Positions 42,087-52,017 of a stretch of DNA of 64,000 nt are shown in pieces. Below the pieces are notes generated by a model that saw nothing but the letters and a program-made list of their open reading frames with translations, was not told the origin of the DNA and made no database searches. The position numbers and the translations under genes are program-made. Position 1 is the stretch's first letter. Each line of letters begins with the position of its first letter. Source of the stretch: an uncultured bacterium (GTDB taxonomy: Bacteria > Actinomycetota > Coriobacteriia > Coriobacteriales > Atopobiaceae); NCBI GenBank assembly GCA_905214865.1, contig CAJMNO010000009.1:4290-68289 (forward strand). Direction: 5' to 3'.

Positions 42087-44123
42087 CTACCTTCTCTCGG
42101 GATGCTTGGGGAAGAAGTCAAAGCGCGGCGGCAGCTCCACCAGCGCGTGCTCCGCGGGGTCCTCGCCGAGGGCGCGGGCCAGCTGCGTGGGGTTCTGGAA
42201 CGCGTGGTCCCAGCTGAAGAAGTCGTCCTTGGAGAAGGCCAGGTGCTCGCAGATGGCCTCGCAGCCAAAGGGGGCGGCGGGGTGCATGAGGAGCGTGGTG
42301 GTCCTCAGCGCCGCGAACGCGTTGGCCAGCGCCGCCTGGTAGGCGGTGTCGTCGCCCTTGGCCGCCTTGGACTCGTCTCCCCAGCGCTTGTTGGCGTCGC
42401 GCGCGAACGCCTCCGCAACGGCGAGGGCGCCGTGGGCGTCGAAGTCGTGGGCAAAGCGCTCGTACTCAAGGGTCGCCCTCTCGCACGCCTCCATCACGTC
42501 GTCGGCGGCGTCGCAGGTGGGAAGGTGACCTCCGCAGGCGTTCTGGGCGCCATAGAAGCAGCTGCGCGCCAGGCGGTTGAAGATGTTGGAGAGGAACGCG
42601 GACTCCTTGAGCGCGGGGTCCACCACGCGCGGGTCGTCCCTCACCAGCACCTCCTCGCCGGTCTTCTTGTCGCGATGGCTCACGCTGGTGTCGTAGGGCT
42701 TGGGCGAGAAGGACACGGCCTTCTGGTCAAGGCCAAGGCTCAGCCAGTGGCAGCGCAGCTGCTCGGGCGTGTAGTGCTCCAGCAGCTCGGCGGCCATGGG
42801 CGGCTTGATCTTGCCCGAGCTCGAGGCCTTCTTGTTCATGAAGAGGATGTGGTAGTTGGCGATGGGGGTGTCCTGGAACAGGCCCCAGTCGAGCGCCTCC
42901 CACAGGGCGGGCTGCGCCACGCAGTAGAAGTAGATGTTGTCCTGGCCTATGAACTGGTACACCTTGGCGTCGCCCGAGCACCACCAGTCGCGCCAGTCGT
43001 GGGACGAGAAGCGCGTGCCGCTGCCCTGCTCGTCCAACGCGAGCGCGGTCTGGACAAAGCTGATGGGCGCCCACAGGCTCTCGGGCCAGCACCACACCGT
43101 GAGCCCGCTCGTTCCGTCGAGCTCGGGCGCGGGGACCCCCCACGAGATGTTGCCCGTGATGCGGAAGGGGAGCAGCGTCTTGCCCGTACGGAAGCGCACG
43201 CCGGCCGCCTCGAGCTGGTCGCGTGCGCGGTCGCGTGCCTCCCAGTCCTCGAACTCGACGGAGAAGGACTGCTGGTTGCCCGTGGCCTCGCGCAGCGTGT
43301 GGGCGGGGAGGCTGGGCTCCACGGCGTCAAACGCCTCGCGGAACTTGTTCTGCACGTAGATGATGGGCGCCGCCAGGGACTCCCGCACCGTCTTGGTGAC
43401 GATGGGGCGGACCTGCGGGTCAACGTCCCACTCGTCCATCAGCGACTCCAGGGTGTCCTTGAAGCCCGGGAGGTCAAAGTACCAGTTGTCGACCGGCCTG
43501 AGCTCGGGGCGCGTGCCCGTGAGCTGCGAGACGGGGTCGATGAGCTCCTCGGGGTCAAACTGGTGGCCCAGGTCGCACTCGTCGGCGTAGGCCTTCTCGC
43601 TCTTGCACCCCTTCACGGGGCAGCGGCCTATGACCTGCCTGCCGTTGAGGAACTGGCCCGCCTCGACGTCAAAGAACTGCTTGGTCGACATCTTGTGCAG
43701 GTACCCGCGCTCCCACAGGCGCCTCAGCACCTGTGCGGTGAGCTGCTCGTGAAAGCCCTTGGCGGGCTCCAGGCCCGAGCCGGCGAAGAGGTCGAGCGAG
43801 ATCCCGTACGCCTCGAGCGCCTGGCGCTGCGCCTCGTGGTTGGCCGAGACGTAGTCCACGATGCTCCCGTCGTACCCCTCGCCCTCGACCTTCTTGCGAT
43901 AGCCCTCCATGATGGGGGAGCCGTAGCAGTCGGTGCCCGAGACAAAGACCACGTTGTGGCTGCCGATCCTGTCACGCAGGAAGCGTGCAAAGAAGTCGGC
44001 GGGCACGAAGACGCCGCCGATGTGACCAAAGTGGAGGTTCTTGTTGCCATAGGGCATGCCGCCCGTGATGACCGCCCGCTTGGGGAAGGTTGGCCTCTCG
44101 GCCGAGGAGACGTTCGAAGGCAT
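42087..44123 (-). CDS. MetRS-like class I aminoacyl-tRNA synthetase with altered KMSKS loop
   Basis: 678 residues. The ATG at 44123 (AAGGA upstream) is preferred to a TTG at 44159. The catalytic core resembles methionyl-tRNA synthetase: PYGNKNLHFGHIGG holds the HIGH motif (His31, His34), and a zinc-knuckle insert has CPVKGC and CDLGHQ then ELIDPVS. The KMSKS loop reads KKASSSGKIK near 434-440, so the second lysine is replaced by serine. The C-terminal helical domain lacks the usual anticodon-binding tryptophan region in clear form. It could be the housekeeping MetRS of a divergent lineage or a paralogue with another role. Confidence 0.8.
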   Translation of the reverse strand: MPSNVSSAERPTFPKRAVITGGMPYGNKNLHFGHIGGVFVPADFFARFLRDRIGSHNVVFVSGTDCYGSPIMEGYRKKVEGEGYDGSIVDYVSANHEAQRQALEAYGISLDLFAGSGLEPAKGFHEQLTAQVLRRLWERGYLHKMSTKQFFDVEAGQFLNGRQVIGRCPVKGCKSEKAYADECDLGHQFDPEELIDPVSQLTGTRPELRPVDNWYFDLPGFKDTLESLMDEWDVDPQVRPIVTKTVRESLAAPIIYVQNKFREAFDAVEPSLPAHTLREATGNQQSFSVEFEDWEARDRARDQLEAAGVRFRTGKTLLPFRITGNISWGVPAPELDGTSGLTVWCWPESLWAPISFVQTALALDEQGSGTRFSSHDWRDWWCSGDAKVYQFIGQDNIYFYCVAQPALWEALDWGLFQDTPIANYHILFMNKKASSSGKIKPPMAAELLEHYTPEQLRCHWLSLGLDQKAVSFSPKPYDTSVSHRDKKTGEEVLVRDDPRVVDPALKESAFLSNIFNRLARSCFYGAQNACGGHLPTCDAADDVMEACERATLEYERFAHDFDAHGALAVAEAFARDANKRWGDESKAAKGDDTAYQAALANAFAALRTTTLLMHPAAPFGCEAICEHLAFSKDDFFSWDHAFQNPTQLARALGEDPAEHALVELPPRFDFFPKHPERR

Positions 44124-44279
44124 GTGCGTCCTTAGTTCCGGCGCCGCAGGGAGCGGCAAGTGCAGTAACGGGGGAGATTATCCCACAACACGGGGGCCGC
44201 TGCGTCCCCGTGCGGGCGGTGGGGGCAGCGGTCCCCGGGCGCCTTGACGGGCGGGAGGTGCGGTGGGAGCATGGCCGCC

Positions 44280-44807
44280 ATGAGGGTCATCGAGGACATC
44301 GACGTCATGGGAGACGTGCGGCTCCAGCGGCTGCTGTCGTGGCTGGGCCTGGGCATCCTCGCGGGCGGGCTCGCCGTGGGGCTCGTCGCGTGGGGCGCCG
44401 GCGCCACGGAGGCACCGTCGCTCGCCGGCATCGTGGCCTATCTCGCCCTCTCGGCCGTCGCGCTTCCCGTCCACGAGCTCGTGCATGCGGGTGCCTTCCG
44501 ACTCCTGGGCGGGCGGGACGTGCGGATTCGCTTTGGGTACCGCGAGGGGATGCTGTACACGGGCACGGACGGGGCCGTGCTTTCGCGCGGGCGGTTCGCC
44601 TGCGTCCTTCTCGCTCCCACTGTGGTCCTCTCCTGCGCCTTCGTGGCGCTGGGCGCCACGCTGGGGCTGCCGCTGCTGGCATGGACGTGCCTCTCCACCC
44701 ACCTGGCTGGCTGCGTGGGCGACCTGGCGATGGCGTGGGAGGTCGCCCGCACGCGGGGGTGCACCCACGTGCGGGACACCAGCTCGGGCATCCAGCTCCT
44801 GGGGTAG
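44280..44807 (+). CDS. DUF3267-type membrane protein with HExxH motif
   Basis: About 175 residues; ATG 44280 (GGGAG ten bases upstream) or ATG 44271 are both possible. Four predicted membrane helices. The second contains LPVHELVHAG (residues about 62-71), a zinc-metalloprotease-like HELVH motif as in DUF3267 proteins, a family distantly related to site-2 proteases. Proteolytic activity is not established for the family. Divergent from the MetRS-like gene. Confidence 0.75.
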   Translation: MRVIEDIDVMGDVRLQRLLSWLGLGILAGGLAVGLVAWGAGATEAPSLAGIVAYLALSAVALPVHELVHAGAFRLLGGRDVRIRFGYREGMLYTGTDGAVLSRGRFACVLLAPTVVLSCAFVALGATLGLPLLAWTCLSTHLAGCVGDLAMAWEVARTRGCTHVRDTSSGIQLLG

Positions 44808-44822
44808 GGGGTGGCGGGTCCG

Positions 44823-45353
44823 CTATGCCCTCGCGGGGAGGTCCGCCACCGCGTGGTCGATCACGTGGCCGCGCATGCCGTCGACCATCTCGCTCATCCA
44901 GAAGCCCTCGCGCAGGGGCAGCTCCGTGTCCAGCGCGAAGGCCGCGAGAGTGTACACGTGGGTGCGGTCGGGAGGCTGGGGCCCGTTGTAGCGGCACGCC
45001 AGGAGCGGGTCGGTGCTGCCGCCCGCCCACCTTGCGGCGCTCGAGTTTCTGCCCTGCACCATGCCGTGCTCGCCGAGGTTGGAGGCATTCTCGCCAAATC
45101 GGATGGTTCCTCCCTCTGCCTCCCTTGCGGGGATGTTGGCGGCGCACCAGTGGATCCACGGGAAGCCGCACACCGGGATGGAGTCAAAGTCCACGAACGC
45201 GAGGGCGACCGTCCTCGCCCCGTCCGGGATCCCCTCCACGGCAAAGGGGAAGGACGTGGTCGGCGTGCCCTGGTAGAGGTGCGCCGCGTCCGCGTGCTTT
45301 GCGTACCTGTCGGGGACCATGCCCCTCTCGTCCAGCTCGACCCGTATCCTCAT
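44823..45353 (-). CDS. YbhB/YbcL family (Raf-kinase-inhibitor-like) protein
   Basis: 176 residues. The ATG at 45353 follows AAGGGAG. The PEBP fold signatures are present: LAFVDFDSIPVCGFPWIHWCAANIP and CRYNGPQPPDRTHVYTLAAFAL. These proteins have a small ligand pocket for phospholipid head groups or phosphate; bacterial function is unclear. It is convergent with the DUF3267 gene and divergent from the nitroreductase gene, with a short shared promoter region. Confidence 0.88.
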   Translation of the reverse strand: MRIRVELDERGMVPDRYAKHADAAHLYQGTPTTSFPFAVEGIPDGARTVALAFVDFDSIPVCGFPWIHWCAANIPAREAEGGTIRFGENASNLGEHGMVQGRNSSAARWAGGSTDPLLACRYNGPQPPDRTHVYTLAAFALDTELPLREGFWMSEMVDGMRGHVIDHAVADLPARA

Positions 45354-45391
45354 GGCGCTCCCTTCCGCGTGTGGATGGCTGCTAGAATTCT

Positions 45392-45415
45392 GTACCCAGA
45401 CAACCTGGGGTATAC
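45392..45415. promoter_or_regulatory. Dyad in the YbhB / nitroreductase divergent promoter
   Basis: TACCCAG-ACAAC-CTGGGGTA is an imperfect inverted repeat between start codons 45353 and 45427. TATACG next to it may be a -10 for the nitroreductase gene. It looks like a regulator site. Confidence 0.35.
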
Positions 45416-45426
45416 GGGGGAAACCG

Positions 45427-46200
45427 ATGAACGAGACCATCCGACAGTTGTTTGAGCGCACGTCCACGCGCGCCTTCTCGAACGAGCCCGTCTCCTCCGA
45501 GGACGAGAGGCTCATCCTCGAGGCAGCCTGCCAGGCGCCGACCGCGGGCAACCAGCAGCTCTACACGATCATCGTGGCGCGCGACCAGGCCGTGAAGGAC
45601 GCCCTGGCCCGCTCATGCGACAACCAGCCAATGATCTCGCGCGCCCCGCTCGTGCTCGCCTTCTGCGCGGACATGCGCAGGTGGACCCGCGCCTTCGAGG
45701 AGGGCGGCTGCGACCCCAGGCCCGTCGGCGTGGGCGACGCCGCGCTCGCGCTGGAGGACACGATGATCGCCGCCCAGAACGCGGTGGTCGCCGCGCAGAG
45801 CCTGGGAATCGGCTCGTGCTACGTGGGCGACTTCCTCGAGAACTACGACGAGCAGCGCAGGATCCTGGGCCTTCCCGACCTGGTGCTCCCGGCCGCGCTG
45901 CTGGTGCTCGGCCACCCCGTCGGGGGCAGGAGGCCCCCGAGGAAGCCGGCGCGGTTCGACCTCTCGCTGGTGGTGAGCGAGGACTCCTACCGCGACCCGA
46001 GCGCGGAGGAGCTGCGCCGTGCCATCGCGACCAAGGAGGGCGTGGAGCCCGACGGCCCCGAGGCGGACCGGCGGCTCAAGGCGTTCTGCGAGCGCAAGTG
46101 GAACTCGGGCTTCTCGCGCGAGATGACCCGGTCCGTGGCGCAGATGCTCTCCCCGCTGGCCACGGGCTTTGACCAGTCGGACGAGGCGGGGGAGAGGTGA
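45427..46200 (+). CDS. Nitroreductase family FMN-dependent oxidoreductase
   Basis: 257 residues. The ATG at 45427 follows GGGGGAAA. FMN-binding features are the N-terminal ERTSTRAF, AACQAPTAGNQQLYTI, and GIGSCYVGDFLEN followed by LVLGHPVG. The length and C-terminal extension fit the NfsA/FRP-like group with a cysteine in the tail (FCERKWN). It reduces nitro compounds, quinones or flavins with NAD(P)H. The stop overlaps queH by 4 bp (GTGA). Confidence 0.9.
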   Translation: MNETIRQLFERTSTRAFSNEPVSSEDERLILEAACQAPTAGNQQLYTIIVARDQAVKDALARSCDNQPMISRAPLVLAFCADMRRWTRAFEEGGCDPRPVGVGDAALALEDTMIAAQNAVVAAQSLGIGSCYVGDFLENYDEQRRILGLPDLVLPAALLVLGHPVGGRRPPRKPARFDLSLVVSEDSYRDPSAEELRRAIATKEGVEPDGPEADRRLKAFCERKWNSGFSREMTRSVAQMLSPLATGFDQSDEAGER

Positions 46201-46874
46201 GCGGCCCCCTGGCCCCCGCCCCGCGCGACGGCCGCACGCCCATCCTGCTCCACGCCTGCTGCGGGCCCTGCTCCCTGGAGCCCGTGAAGTACCTGCGGCT
46301 CGAGGGCTTCGAGCCCACGATCTGCTGGACCAACCCCAACATCCAGCCGCTGGAGGAGCACGACAGGCGCCTGGGCGTGCTGCTCTCGTGGGCGCGCGAC
46401 GTCGCGGGCGTGGACGTCATCGTCGCGGGAGACGACCGCGACGGCTGGGAGCGCTCGGTCGCCCCCGCAGCGTTCGACCGCGAGAGGCGCTGCCGGGCGT
46501 GCTACGCGCTGCGGCTCTCGGAGGCGTGCGAGGTCGCCCGCGAACGCGGCTTCGAGTTCGTGAGCACGACCCTGGCCGTCTCCCCGTACCAGCTGTTCGA
46601 CGCGTGCCACGAGGTCCTCCGGGCGACCGCGCGGGCCAGGGGCCTCACGCCCGTGTGGCGCGACTTCAGGCCGCACTACCCGGAGTCCGTGGAGGACTCG
46701 CGGGCGCTCCACATGTATCGCCAGAACTACTGCGGCTGCCGGTTCTCCGCCGCGGAGGCCGCGGTCGAGCGGCAGGAGGCGCGCGACCTGAGGAAGGCGG
46801 CCCACGCCGCAGAGCGGGCTGGGGATACGGTGTTGGCGGCATCGATCAGAGCGCGGATCGTCGCCAGGGGATAG
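46197..46874 (+). CDS. queH: Epoxyqueuosine reductase QueH
   Basis: 225 residues of the DUF208 family, GTG start overlapping the nitroreductase stop. Conserved cysteine sets are HACCGPC (Cys21, Cys22, Cys25), RRCRACYALR and NYCGCRFS, matching the iron-sulfur and metal ligands of QueH. It performs the last step of tRNA queuosine synthesis, reducing epoxyqueuosine. It is 87 bp before queA, and tgt lies 3.9 kb further on. Confidence 0.92.
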   Translation: MSGPLAPAPRDGRTPILLHACCGPCSLEPVKYLRLEGFEPTICWTNPNIQPLEEHDRRLGVLLSWARDVAGVDVIVAGDDRDGWERSVAPAAFDRERRCRACYALRLSEACEVARERGFEFVSTTLAVSPYQLFDACHEVLRATARARGLTPVWRDFRPHYPESVEDSRALHMYRQNYCGCRFSAAEAAVERQEARDLRKAAHAAERAGDTVLAASIRARIVARG

Positions 46875-46961
46875 AGTAGAGGGCTTGGAGGGGTGCCGCC
46901 GCGGCGGCGCCGCAGGCAAGACGGGGCGATCCTCTCGCCCACCAAGGAGATTCCGCACACC

Positions 46962-48125
<1,164 letters not shown>

Positions 48126-48145
48126 CGTGCCTGGGGGAGAGGGAC

Positions 48146-48186
48146 GCGGCGGGGCCTTCGGGGTTGACTCCCGGAGGCCCCGCCGC
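48146..48186 (+). terminator. Terminator after queA
   Basis: GCGGCGGGGCCT pairs with AGGCCCCGCCGC over a loop containing a smaller stem. It lies 20 bases after the queA stop. Confidence 0.65.
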
Positions 48187-48866
48187 ATGTCGCGACGTCG
48201 TTGCGGCCGGTCGCGCTGGCCGACGTGCGGGCGAGTGAGCTGATCGGAGAGGGGCGAGGGCGAGGAAGGGGTCGTGACGCCAGGCATTCCAGGGTCGAGG
48301 CGTTGCCGGTTGGGCGAGGCTGATGGGATGGGTCAGAGAATGGGTGCCAGAGACTGGTATCCGTGCCTGGGCTCGCACGGTTTTGGCGGCGGTATCGACC
48401 TGGTGGGACGGGTGCTTAGAAAACACGGTGCTTGCACGGGTTGCGGGCGCGGCGTGCTTAGAGATCCCGGCGCCCGCACGGTTTTCGGAGGGTCTGCCCG
48501 GTCCGAGCCCCGAGGAGACTAAGCATTCTGCGCCGGAATCCGTACAAGCCCCGGCGGGGCTAAGCACCGGGGCCAACGGCGCTGCGAGCGCCAGCAGGAT
48601 CAGGCGTCGTTCCCTGTAGCTCGTGTGCGTTTCAGATGGGCGGGCCTGCTCGCTCAACGTTCGCATATGAGAGGGGCTTCCGAGAGAGGCGTCGCGCAGG
48701 CAAGACGCTGGGGCGGGAGCGATCGCGTGGCGCCGTGAAGGCCGCGGCGGGGGAGACCTCGCGCCCCCTTCCCTGGGCACTTGAGGCGGGAGGGGCCCCA
48801 CAACGGCTGCGGGACCCCTCCAGATGCCGATGGCCCTCGGCGAGAACGGCGCGCGGGGCGCCGCGG
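48187..48866. repeat. Non-coding region with five degenerate GTGCTTAG/GCACGG repeats
   Basis: CGCACGGTTTT occurs at about 48373-48384 and 48475-48484, and GTGCTTAGA at 48412 and 48454. GGGTGCTTAGAAAACACGG (48410) and GGCGTGCTTAGAGATCCCGG (48451) start two direct copies 41 bp apart. Inverted copies with CTAAGCA lie at about 48518 and 48560. CCGTGC..GCACGGTTTT at 48361-48384 would also fold as a terminator. This family differs from the dyads of islands I-III. No gene is seen. Confidence 0.5.
48789..48821 (-). terminator. Hairpin after the coiled-coil membrane protein gene
   Basis: GGAGGGG pairs with CCCCTCC, with a further GGGAC/CCC region inside, 46 bases past the minus-strand stop. Confidence 0.5.
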
Positions 48867-50126
48867 CTAGCGCAGGTTGGGCAGCACGAGCATGACCACG
48901 ACCAGCGCGAGCACGACCACGCAGGCGACCACGACGATCGCCACGAAGCCATAGCGCTGGCCCCGGGTCTTGGAGCGCAGGCCCCTCTCGGCCGCGGCAA
49001 GGCGGTCGACCTCGGCCTGCTGCAGGTGGAGGCTTGCCTTGTCCTGGGCGATCTTGCCCCTGAGCTGAGCGGTCGCCTCGGGGGTGGCGTGGATCGAGTT
49101 CGCCTCGTCGAGCGCCTCCTGCGCGGCGTCGATCCTGCCCTGGGCCGTGGCGGCGTCCTTGTTGGCCGCCTCGAGGTCTCCCTTGCGCGCCGCGATCTGG
49201 TCGGAGAGCTCCTTCTCCTTGCGCGTGGCCTCGTTGTGCAGGCGCTCGTACTCCTCGCGCCGGGCGTCGGCCTCCTTGCGGGCCTCGCCCGCCTGGCGCT
49301 CCAGCGTCTCGAGCGACTGCTTCTGGGTCCACAGGTGCGTCTGCGCGTTGTCCATGAGCTGCTGGCACTCAGCGGTCACGCGCTTGACCTCCTCGCGGGC
49401 GGCGTCGAGGTGGGCCTGCTCCGCCACGACCTCGCTCTGCATCTTGCTCACCGCGGCGGGCGATGCGCTGGGGTCCGCCTGCAGGGAGGTGAGCTCCGCC
49501 TGGACCTTGCGGAGCCGGTCCTGGGCGTTGTCCACCGAGCGGTTGCTGGCGTCTATGCGCTGCTCGCGCCTCTTGGCCGTGTCGCTCACCTGCTGGTCGG
49601 CCGCCTTGACGGCACGGCGAACGTCCGAGAGGGACTTCGCGGCGTCGTCCGAGCGACCCTTGGTCGAGTTCATGAGCTCGCGATAGGGGCGCAGCTGCTC
49701 CTCGTTTGCCGCCTTCATGGCGTCGAGGCGCTGGGTCAGCCCCTCGACCTCTGCGGAGAGACGCTGCGACTCGCCCCTGGCCTTCTCCAGCAGGGCGCTG
49801 GCCTCCGCGACCTCCGCGCGCTGGCGCTCCACGATCTGCGGGTAGTCGCCCTCTATCTTGTCGCGGTGCGCGAGCTCCGCGCTGTCCGCCTCCACCTGCT
49901 TCTTGAGGGCCTCGGCACGCTCGCGCGCGTCGGCGTGCTCCTTTGAGGCGCTCCTCACGCTCCGTATGGCGTCAAGGCCTCCCCGGATGGCGCCCGGCCC
50001 CTTGGAGCCCTTGGGCCTGCCCCCGGACCGAGGCCGCCTCGACCGTGCGGCGCCGGCGGGCTTGTCGGGCGTGCCGCTCGCGGCCTGGCCCTGGTTGCCC
50101 TCGGCGGTCTGTTGGTCGTTGTCCAT
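48867..50126 (-). CDS. Coiled-coil protein with C-terminal transmembrane helix, unknown function
   Basis: 419 residues, not recognised as a named family. The N-terminus is Gly/Arg/Lys-rich and disordered (to about 45). A long charged coiled coil follows, about 55-380, rich in Ala, Glu, Lys and Gln with heptad-like spacing. A single helix at about 395-418 (GFVAIVVVACVVVLALVVVMLVL with no residues after but PNLR) is a tail anchor. The predicted topology is cytoplasmic coil, membrane tail. It could scaffold membrane or chromosome structures; nothing in the sequence settles this. Isolated on the minus strand between queA and ptsH. Confidence 0.7.
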   Translation of the reverse strand: MDNDQQTAEGNQGQAASGTPDKPAGAARSRRPRSGGRPKGSKGPGAIRGGLDAIRSVRSASKEHADARERAEALKKQVEADSAELAHRDKIEGDYPQIVERQRAEVAEASALLEKARGESQRLSAEVEGLTQRLDAMKAANEEQLRPYRELMNSTKGRSDDAAKSLSDVRRAVKAADQQVSDTAKRREQRIDASNRSVDNAQDRLRKVQAELTSLQADPSASPAAVSKMQSEVVAEQAHLDAAREEVKRVTAECQQLMDNAQTHLWTQKQSLETLERQAGEARKEADARREEYERLHNEATRKEKELSDQIAARKGDLEAANKDAATAQGRIDAAQEALDEANSIHATPEATAQLRGKIAQDKASLHLQQAEVDRLAAAERGLRSKTRGQRYGFVAIVVVACVVVLALVVVMLVLPNLR

Positions 50127-50347
50127 GCGATGCTCCTCACGTCATGACGCGGGCGCGCGGCGACCTGCCACCCGCCCACAGACCATTTTGCACCAATCCG
50201 CGGCGGACATGTCCCTCTCCGACATGGTTTGCCGCCGTCTCCTGAAAAACAGCCCCCAGTTATGCATGGTTTTGTCATTTGTTTGTTACTATGTCGGAAG
50301 GCAAGCCATACGAGGGCTCGCGACCCTTCAAGCAAAGGAGATTGGCA

Positions 50348-50629
50348 ATGGTTTCCAAGCAAGTGACTATCGTCAGCGCAACCGGCCTCCACGCACGCCC
50401 CGCTTCCCAGTTCGTCCAGGTTGCGAAGCAGTACCAGAGCGCGGTCACCATCAAGGACGTCGACAAGGGCACCGCTCCCGTCAACGCCAAGTCCATCATG
50501 ATGATCCTGGCGGCTGGCCTGGGCACCGGCACCAAGGTCGAGATTGCGGCCGACGGCCCCGACGAGCAGGACGCCCTCAACGCGCTCCTTGGCATCAAGG
50601 ACGGCGAAGAGGCCCTCTTCGGCGAGTAG
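50348..50629 (+). CDS. ptsH: Phosphocarrier protein HPr
   Basis: 93 residues. AAAGGAG precedes the ATG. The PTS phosphorylation site His15 lies in TGLHARPAS. The regulatory serine motif NAKSIMMIL is present at Ser49, equivalent to Ser46 of Bacillus HPr, so HPr kinase control is possible. HPr carries phosphate from enzyme I to sugar-specific EIIA proteins. No other PTS gene is near. Confidence 0.95.
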   Translation: MVSKQVTIVSATGLHARPASQFVQVAKQYQSAVTIKDVDKGTAPVNAKSIMMILAAGLGTGTKVEIAADGPDEQDALNALLGIKDGEEALFGE

Positions 50630-50648
50630 CCCCAACATTCAGACGTGG

Positions 50649-50684
50649 AAGGGCCTGGTGCCTCGTGGCATCGGGCCCTTTGCT
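50649..50684 (+). terminator. Terminator after ptsH
   Basis: AAGGGCC..TGCC pairs with GGCA..GGGCCCTT and is followed by TGCT. It lies 20 bases after the stop. Confidence 0.65.
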
Positions 50685-50726
50685 ATGGGCAGGCGCGGGA
50701 GCGCGCGCCCGGGAGAGGAGAGTCCC

Positions 50727-51899
50727 ATGAGCGACGAGGAGACGACAACGCAGGGCAGCGACGAGGCGCGTTGGTTCACCTACGACATCGTCGCCGAGGA
50801 CCCCGGCACACACGCCCGGGCGGGGGTCCTGCACACCCCGCACGGCGACGTCCCCACCCCCATCTTCATGCCGGTGGGGACCAAGGGGACCGTGAAGGGG
50901 CTCCTGCCGCCCACGCTCCGCGAGCTGGGCACCAAGATCCTCCTCGCCAACACCTACCACCTGTCCATGCGGCCGGGGGAGGCGCTCGTGGAGGAGATGG
51001 GTGGACTGCACGAGTTTATGCAGTGGCATGGCCCCATCCTCACCGACTCCGGCGGCTTCCAGGTGTTCAGCCACGGGGAGTTCACCAAGCTGACCGACGA
51101 CGGGGTCACGTTCCGTGCCGTGGACTACGACGGCACGTACGTGAGCTGGACGCCCGAGGACAACATGCGCATCGCCCAGAGCCTGGGGGCGGACATCTGC
51201 ATGCAGCTCGACCAGTGCCCGGGCTACCCCGCCAGCCGCGGCTTCGTGGAGCGCGCCGTTGAGCTCAGCAGCATGTGGGCGGAGAGGTGCTATCGCGCGC
51301 ACGACCGGCGTGACCAGGCGCTCTTTGGCATCGTCCAGGGTGGCATGCACATGGACCTGCGCCTGCGCAGCCTGCGCCACCTGGAGGAGTGCGGCGACTT
51401 CCCCGGCTATGGCATCGGCGGGTACTCGGTGGGGGAGGACCACCAGACCATGTTCGAGACGCTCGCGCCGCTGGCGAGCGAGTACATGCCGCGCGAGAAG
51501 CCCCGCTACCTCATGGGCGTGGGCAACCCCACGACGCTCGTCCACGGCGTGGAGTGCGGCATCGACATGTTCGACTGCGTGCTGCCCACCAGGACGGCGC
51601 GCATGGGCTCCGCCTTCTCGAGCGAGGGGAGGCTCAACCTCAAGAACGCCCGCTTCACGCACGACCACGACCCGCTCGACCCCGGCTGCACCTGCCCGGT
51701 GTGCACGGGGGGCTACACGCGCGCCTACATCCACCACCTGGTGCGCCAGCGCGAGATGGCGGGCTCCATCCTCCTCTCCATGCACAACGTGTACTACCTG
51801 CTCGACCTCATGCGCCGCGCGCGCGAGGCGATCGTCAGGGGGGAGTACGCCTCCTTCGTGAGCGAGTGGGACTCGCTGCCCGCCGCCCGCGACTGGTAG
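50727..51899 (+). CDS. tgt: Queuine/preQ1 tRNA-guanine transglycosylase
   Basis: 390 residues. The ATG at 50727 follows GAGGAGAG. Catalytic features are DSGGFQVFS (substrate-binding Asp), the FGIVQGG loop, GIDMFDCVLPTR with the nucleophilic Asp, and the zinc site CTCPVC with a downstream His. It swaps guanine 34 of tRNAs with GUN anticodons for preQ1. With queA and queH in the same stretch, the later half of queuosine synthesis is covered; preQ1 synthesis genes are not in the window, so preQ1 may be made elsewhere or salvaged. Confidence 0.95.
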   Translation: MSDEETTTQGSDEARWFTYDIVAEDPGTHARAGVLHTPHGDVPTPIFMPVGTKGTVKGLLPPTLRELGTKILLANTYHLSMRPGEALVEEMGGLHEFMQWHGPILTDSGGFQVFSHGEFTKLTDDGVTFRAVDYDGTYVSWTPEDNMRIAQSLGADICMQLDQCPGYPASRGFVERAVELSSMWAERCYRAHDRRDQALFGIVQGGMHMDLRLRSLRHLEECGDFPGYGIGGYSVGEDHQTMFETLAPLASEYMPREKPRYLMGVGNPTTLVHGVECGIDMFDCVLPTRTARMGSAFSSEGRLNLKNARFTHDHDPLDPGCTCPVCTGGYTRAYIHHLVRQREMAGSILLSMHNVYYLLDLMRRAREAIVRGEYASFVSEWDSLPAARDW

Positions 51900-51922
51900 C
51901 CGCGTCCGGGCGGGGAGGCGGC

Positions 51923-51950
51923 GGGCCCCTCGCGGGCGCGAGGGGTGCCC
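51923..51950 (+). terminator. Hairpin between tgt and secD
   Basis: CCCCTCGC (51926-51933) pairs with GCGAGGGG (51938-51945), extended by GGGC/GCCC. TAGAAT at 51957-51962 after it may be part of the secD promoter. Confidence 0.5.
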
Positions 51951-52017
51951 ACGGGCTAGAATGGGACGGTTGCAATAGGTTGGGTGGGCACGTCTCGCCC
52001 GAGGACGGGAGCTTCTC

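Noticed and set aside
40428..44135. 1235-codon plus-strand open frame
   Set aside because: It lies antisense to the hydrolase-GNAT and MetRS-like genes, has no recognisable domain and reflects the GC-rich third-position bias.
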